This document shows, in pieces, positions 61,481 through 64,000 of a stretch of DNA of 64,000 nucleotides. Below the pieces are notes generated by a model. The model did no database searches, had not been told where the DNA came from, and was given only the letters and a program-made list of their open reading frames with translations. This DNA comes from Bacteroidota bacterium (GTDB lineage Bacteria > Bacteroidota > Bacteroidia > Chitinophagales > Chitinophagaceae): assembly GCA_020161435.1 (NCBI GenBank), contig JAIUNV010000002.1:186001-250000 (forward strand), written 5' to 3'. The first letter of the stretch is position 1, and every line of letters starts with the position of its first letter. The position numbers and the translations under genes were made by a program.

Positions 61481-62202
61481 AATAGCTTGATGCGTTCCAA
61501 CCGTTTGATGATGTTTTTATCGGCAGCGAGTTTTATTAGTGCAGCCAAATGACGGTCGTGGTGCAAATCGGTACCTACCCAGGTAACAAATTGCTCATCC
61601 AACAGTTTCTCAGCAATTTTTTGTGAAGGCTTGCCATAATAGCCGGCTAAAGACAGTATGTTGATTTGCAAATCGGCACCTGCATCCAGGAAAGATTCGT
61701 ATTTATCGAAGCGATCGAAGTAAAAAGGATAGCGTTCAGGATGCGCCAGTATGGGCTCGTATCCTTTGGTTTGTAGTTGAAAAATCATCTCCCTTATATT
61801 GGGCGATTCTACTGCAAAACTCATTTCTATCAACACCCTTTTGCCGGGCAGTGGTACAAAATTTTCTTTTTCAAGAATGCTTTCGAAATCGTAGTCAATC
61901 ATGTATTCCGCCGAAAAACCTTTCAATACATTCCAGCCTTTTTCGGTAGCCGCTGTTTGCAGTTGCTGGTACGCAGCCTCAATTGTTTGAGGAGTATTAG
62001 GGTGTACTTCGCCCAACACATGGGGCGTGCAGTAAATTTTGCTGTAACCCAACTGCATCAAATGATCCATGAGGTATAACGAGGTCTCCACATCGGGGCT
62101 GCCATCGTCTATACCGGGAAGCAAATGGTTGTGCATGTCTGCACCAATACAAGCAAGTGTATCCGTAATGGTTGGCGTCTTTTTCTTGAACAACGAAAAC
62201 AT
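61462..62202 (-). CDS. CpsB/YwqE-type PHP phosphotyrosine phosphatase
   Basis: A 246-residue PHP-fold metal phosphatase. Metal motifs: DMHNHLLPGIDDGSPDVETS at the N-terminus, YCTPHVLGEVHPNTPQTI, SFAVESPNIREMIFQLQTKGYEPILAHPERYPFY and GTDLHHDRH near the C-terminus. CpsB/YwqE enzymes dephosphorylate the tyrosine kinases that control capsule and exopolysaccharide length. It sits beside the WbpM-type dehydratase, which fits a polysaccharide locus continuing beyond the right edge. Confidence 0.9.
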   Translation of the reverse strand: MFSLFKKKTPTITDTLACIGADMHNHLLPGIDDGSPDVETSLYLMDHLMQLGYSKIYCTPHVLGEVHPNTPQTIEAAYQQLQTAATEKGWNVLKGFSAEYMIDYDFESILEKENFVPLPGKRVLIEMSFAVESPNIREMIFQLQTKGYEPILAHPERYPFYFDRFDKYESFLDAGADLQINILSLAGYYGKPSQKIAEKLLDEQFVTWVGTDLHHDRHLAALIKLAADKNIIKRLERIKLLKNRSL

Positions 62203-62264
62203 AACCTGGAGCCGACGGTGAGGTTGAATGCCGTGCGGAAAGCGAAAGTAAGGAAAGCAGTAGG

Positions 62265-64000
62265 TTATTGTGCTGCGTTAACAGTCATTTGCGACTTATT
62301 CATATCGTCGAAAGACTGATAAATGGAATTGTTGCTGATGTACTCAGGCACCATCCGTTTCATTTGACGTACTACATTTTCATCGTTGCTCTGAAAAGCT
62401 TCTGCTATCAATGTATCGATTGATTTATTGACAGCATAAAAATCGTACTCTGCTACACGGGCTATTAAAATCTTTTTGTGGTGAGTAGGCACCACTTCTT
62501 CTTTTTTATTGAGCAGCTCTTCGTACAGTTTTTCGCCGGGGCGCAATCCGGTGAATTTTATTTCAATGTCTTTGCCAGGAACATATCCTGCCAGCTTAAT
62601 CATTTTACGGGCCAAATCCTGAATGCGTACGGCTTCGCCCATATCAAACAGCAACACTTCGCCCCCATTGCCCATGGTTACTGCTTCCAGCAGCAATGAG
62701 CAAGCTTCGGGTATGGTCATGAAGAAGCGGATAATATCGGGGTGTGTTACGGTTACCGGGCCGCCTGCAGCAATTTGTTCTTTAAAGCGAGGAATAACCG
62801 AACCATTAGAACCAAGTACGTTGCCAAACCGGGTGGTGATGAATTTGGTATGGGTTTTGTGCTCCGGCAAACCATTTTCGGATACAAAATTCGAAGAAAG
62901 GTGCACCACCTTTTTATCGCGGTTGCCCAGCGACTGGCAGTAGATTTCTGCAATCCGTTTACTGGCACCCATTACATTGGTAGGGTTAATGGCTTTATCG
63001 GTAGATACCAACAAGAAGCGTTCTACTTCATGCTCTATGGATAAATCGGCCAGAATTTTTGTACCCAACACATTGTTTCGGATAGCTTCTGATGGGTGAT
63101 ATTCCATCATGGGCACATGCTTGTATGCTGCAGCATGAAAAACGATTTGTGGATGAAACCGCTTGAACAAACTTTCCATGGAGCTCTCATCACGAACATC
63201 GCCTATGAATAAAGCAATATTGCAAGAAGGATAATGATTGCGAAGATCGTACTCCAACTCGTACAGGCCGGTTTCATTTTGGTCGCACAGTACTAAAATG
63301 GATGGTGCTATGCTAGCTACCTGACGGGCAAGTTCGCTTCCGATTGAGCCGGCGGCACCTGTAATGAGTACACGTTTTGATGCAATTAAATCAGTTACTT
63401 GTTTGTTCTGTAATTTAATCTGTGGCCGTCCAAGCAATTCTTCAATCTTAATTTCTTTTAGTTGTGTGATATTGAGTTGACCTTTAATCCATTGGTCAAT
63501 GGGTGGTATGTTTCTAACCTGAATGTCGTTGGCAAGGCAAAAATCAACAACCTGATTCTTCACCTCCACTTCCATTTCTGGTTTGGCAAATAAGATCATA
63601 CCTACATCTCCCCATTCTTCTACTACATGCTGAAGTTGATCGATGCTGTAAATCTTGATATTGTCGATGCTCTTGCCCACGTATGAAGGGTCGTCATCAA
63701 CAAATCCTACCACCCTGTATTGCTGATTGCTCGATTGCTCAATGGTTGTTTTAAGCTGTGAACCGTTTATTTCACCACCATAAATCAGCACATTTACTTT
63801 TTGCCCCATGCTCAGGCTTGCCCGGTACCATGTTTTTACAATCAACCGGTAGGCCACCATAAAAAATGACCCCGTGAGCAATGTGATGATGAGAATGGAT
63901 GTAGGAATGAGCACCTGCGCCTCTGCCACCAATACCATAGAGATATTGAGCAAACTCATCAGTAAAAAAGAGGCGAATAAAGCAGTAGTGGTTCTGATAG
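62265..64000 (-). CDS. WbpM/CapD-type nucleotide-sugar 4,6-dehydratase, membrane-anchored (partial, right edge)
   Basis: The visible 577 codons have no start that fits the family: a Met at 63959 is internal, because the same frame stays open through the window edge with hydrophobic residues (TTTALFASFLLM). Domains in order: membrane segments (here only the last of about four), a CoA-binding-like region (NVLIYGGEINGSQL), then an SDR domain with RVLITGAAGSIGSELARQV, VFHAAAYKHVPMMEYHP, LVSTDKAINPTNVMGASKR with a TDK-type active site, TRFGNVLGSNGSVIPRF and LRPGEKLYEELL. It makes 4-keto-6-deoxy UDP-GlcNAc for surface glycans. Confidence 0.93.
   Translation of the reverse strand, partial: IRTTTALFASFLLMSLLNISMVLVAEAQVLIPTSILIITLLTGSFFMVAYRLIVKTWYRASLSMGQKVNVLIYGGEINGSQLKTTIEQSSNQQYRVVGFVDDDPSYVGKSIDNIKIYSIDQLQHVVEEWGDVGMILFAKPEMEVEVKNQVVDFCLANDIQVRNIPPIDQWIKGQLNITQLKEIKIEELLGRPQIKLQNKQVTDLIASKRVLITGAAGSIGSELARQVASIAPSILVLCDQNETGLYELEYDLRNHYPSCNIALFIGDVRDESSMESLFKRFHPQIVFHAAAYKHVPMMEYHPSEAIRNNVLGTKILADLSIEHEVERFLLVSTDKAINPTNVMGASKRIAEIYCQSLGNRDKKVVHLSSNFVSENGLPEHKTHTKFITTRFGNVLGSNGSVIPRFKEQIAAGGPVTVTHPDIIRFFMTIPEACSLLLEAVTMGNGGEVLLFDMGEAVRIQDLARKMIKLAGYVPGKDIEIKFTGLRPGEKLYEELLNKKEEVVPTHHKKILIARVAEYDFYAVNKSIDTLIAEAFQSNDENVVRQMKRMVPEYISNNSIYQSFDDMNKSQMTVNAAQ

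Noticed and set aside
62265..63959. A complete WbpM-type gene starting at 63959
   Set aside because: The frame stays open to the window edge with hydrophobic residues typical of the missing membrane helices, so the true start lies outside.
1..64000. CRISPR arrays, prophage or insertion sequences
   Set aside because: No evenly spaced direct repeats, phage structural genes or transposase genes were seen.

Overview
The window looks like a chromosomal segment of a Bacteroidota bacterium, most likely a member of the Chitinophagaceae. Support for this comes from a SusC/SusD pair, the type IX secretion protein PorV, the DUF4292, DUF2911, DUF6702 and DUF1648 proteins, the long form of IspH, and promoters of the Bacteroidota type (TTTG, about 18 nt, then TAnnTTTG) in place of sigma-70 boxes. 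The assignment rests on family recognition only; no search was run.

Layout. 1-4434: a susD-susC glycan-uptake pair on the minus strand, with susC broken by one in-frame TAA and susD running off the left edge, next to a divergent LacI-type regulator (4834-5895). 5987-10926: a CBS-domain membrane protein, DUF6702, HupE/UreJ and a large secreted M1 peptidase. 11093-12226: tRNA-Ser(UGA), then an exported Hcp-like protein and a small secreted protein. 12235-16695: a MutS2-like ATPase without Smr domain, then a sulfotransferase facing an APS kinase and an Asp/Asn beta-hydroxylase. 16837-17670: DUF2911. 17762-19814: an accessory block (parD-parE, then an AT-rich SIR2-domain gene) with related structured repeats before, between and after the cargo units. 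19828-26769: amidohydrolase, thioredoxin, two conserved unknowns, peptidase T, ispH, cmk and DUF1648. 26821-37361: clpC, a STAS protein, RNase Z, an esterase, dapA, accA, an EnvC-like protein, DUF4292, dut and ispF. 37439-44809: PorV, a membrane protein, a heptose-phosphate kinase, an amino-acid permease and a DPP-IV-like peptidase. 44880-64000: a peroxiredoxin, a radical SAM/SPASM enzyme paired with a GT-C-like membrane protein, then nucleotide-sugar genes (epimerase, rfbD, UDP-xylose synthase, UDP-glucose dehydrogenase, DegT aminotransferase), Kdo transferase, thymidine kinase, ccmB, an ATP-grasp-like protein, a two-Gate membrane protein, ychF, a CpsB/YwqE-type phosphatase and a WbpM/CapD-type dehydratase that runs off the right edge.

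How the genes work together. Most of the window is housekeeping: isoprenoid precursors (ispH, ispF), lysine/cell wall and fatty-acid entry (dapA, accA), nucleotides (cmk, dut, tdk), proteolysis (clpC, pepT, M1, DPP-IV) and envelope assembly (EnvC-like, PorV, waaA, heptose kinase). The right half is weighted to surface polysaccharide: Ugd and Uxs give UDP-glucuronate then UDP-xylose, RfbD makes dTDP-rhamnose, and the WbpM-type protein and DegT enzyme make amino-deoxy sugars. Genes are tightly packed, with several convergent pairs overlapping at their tails.

The parts most worth a second look are the repeat-bounded parDE/SIR2 block, the hydroxylase-APS kinase-sulfotransferase trio, the exported Hcp-like protein, the nonsense codon in susC, and the radical SAM plus GT-C pair. 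Gene starts were chosen from the sequence and sometimes differ from the longest open frame.
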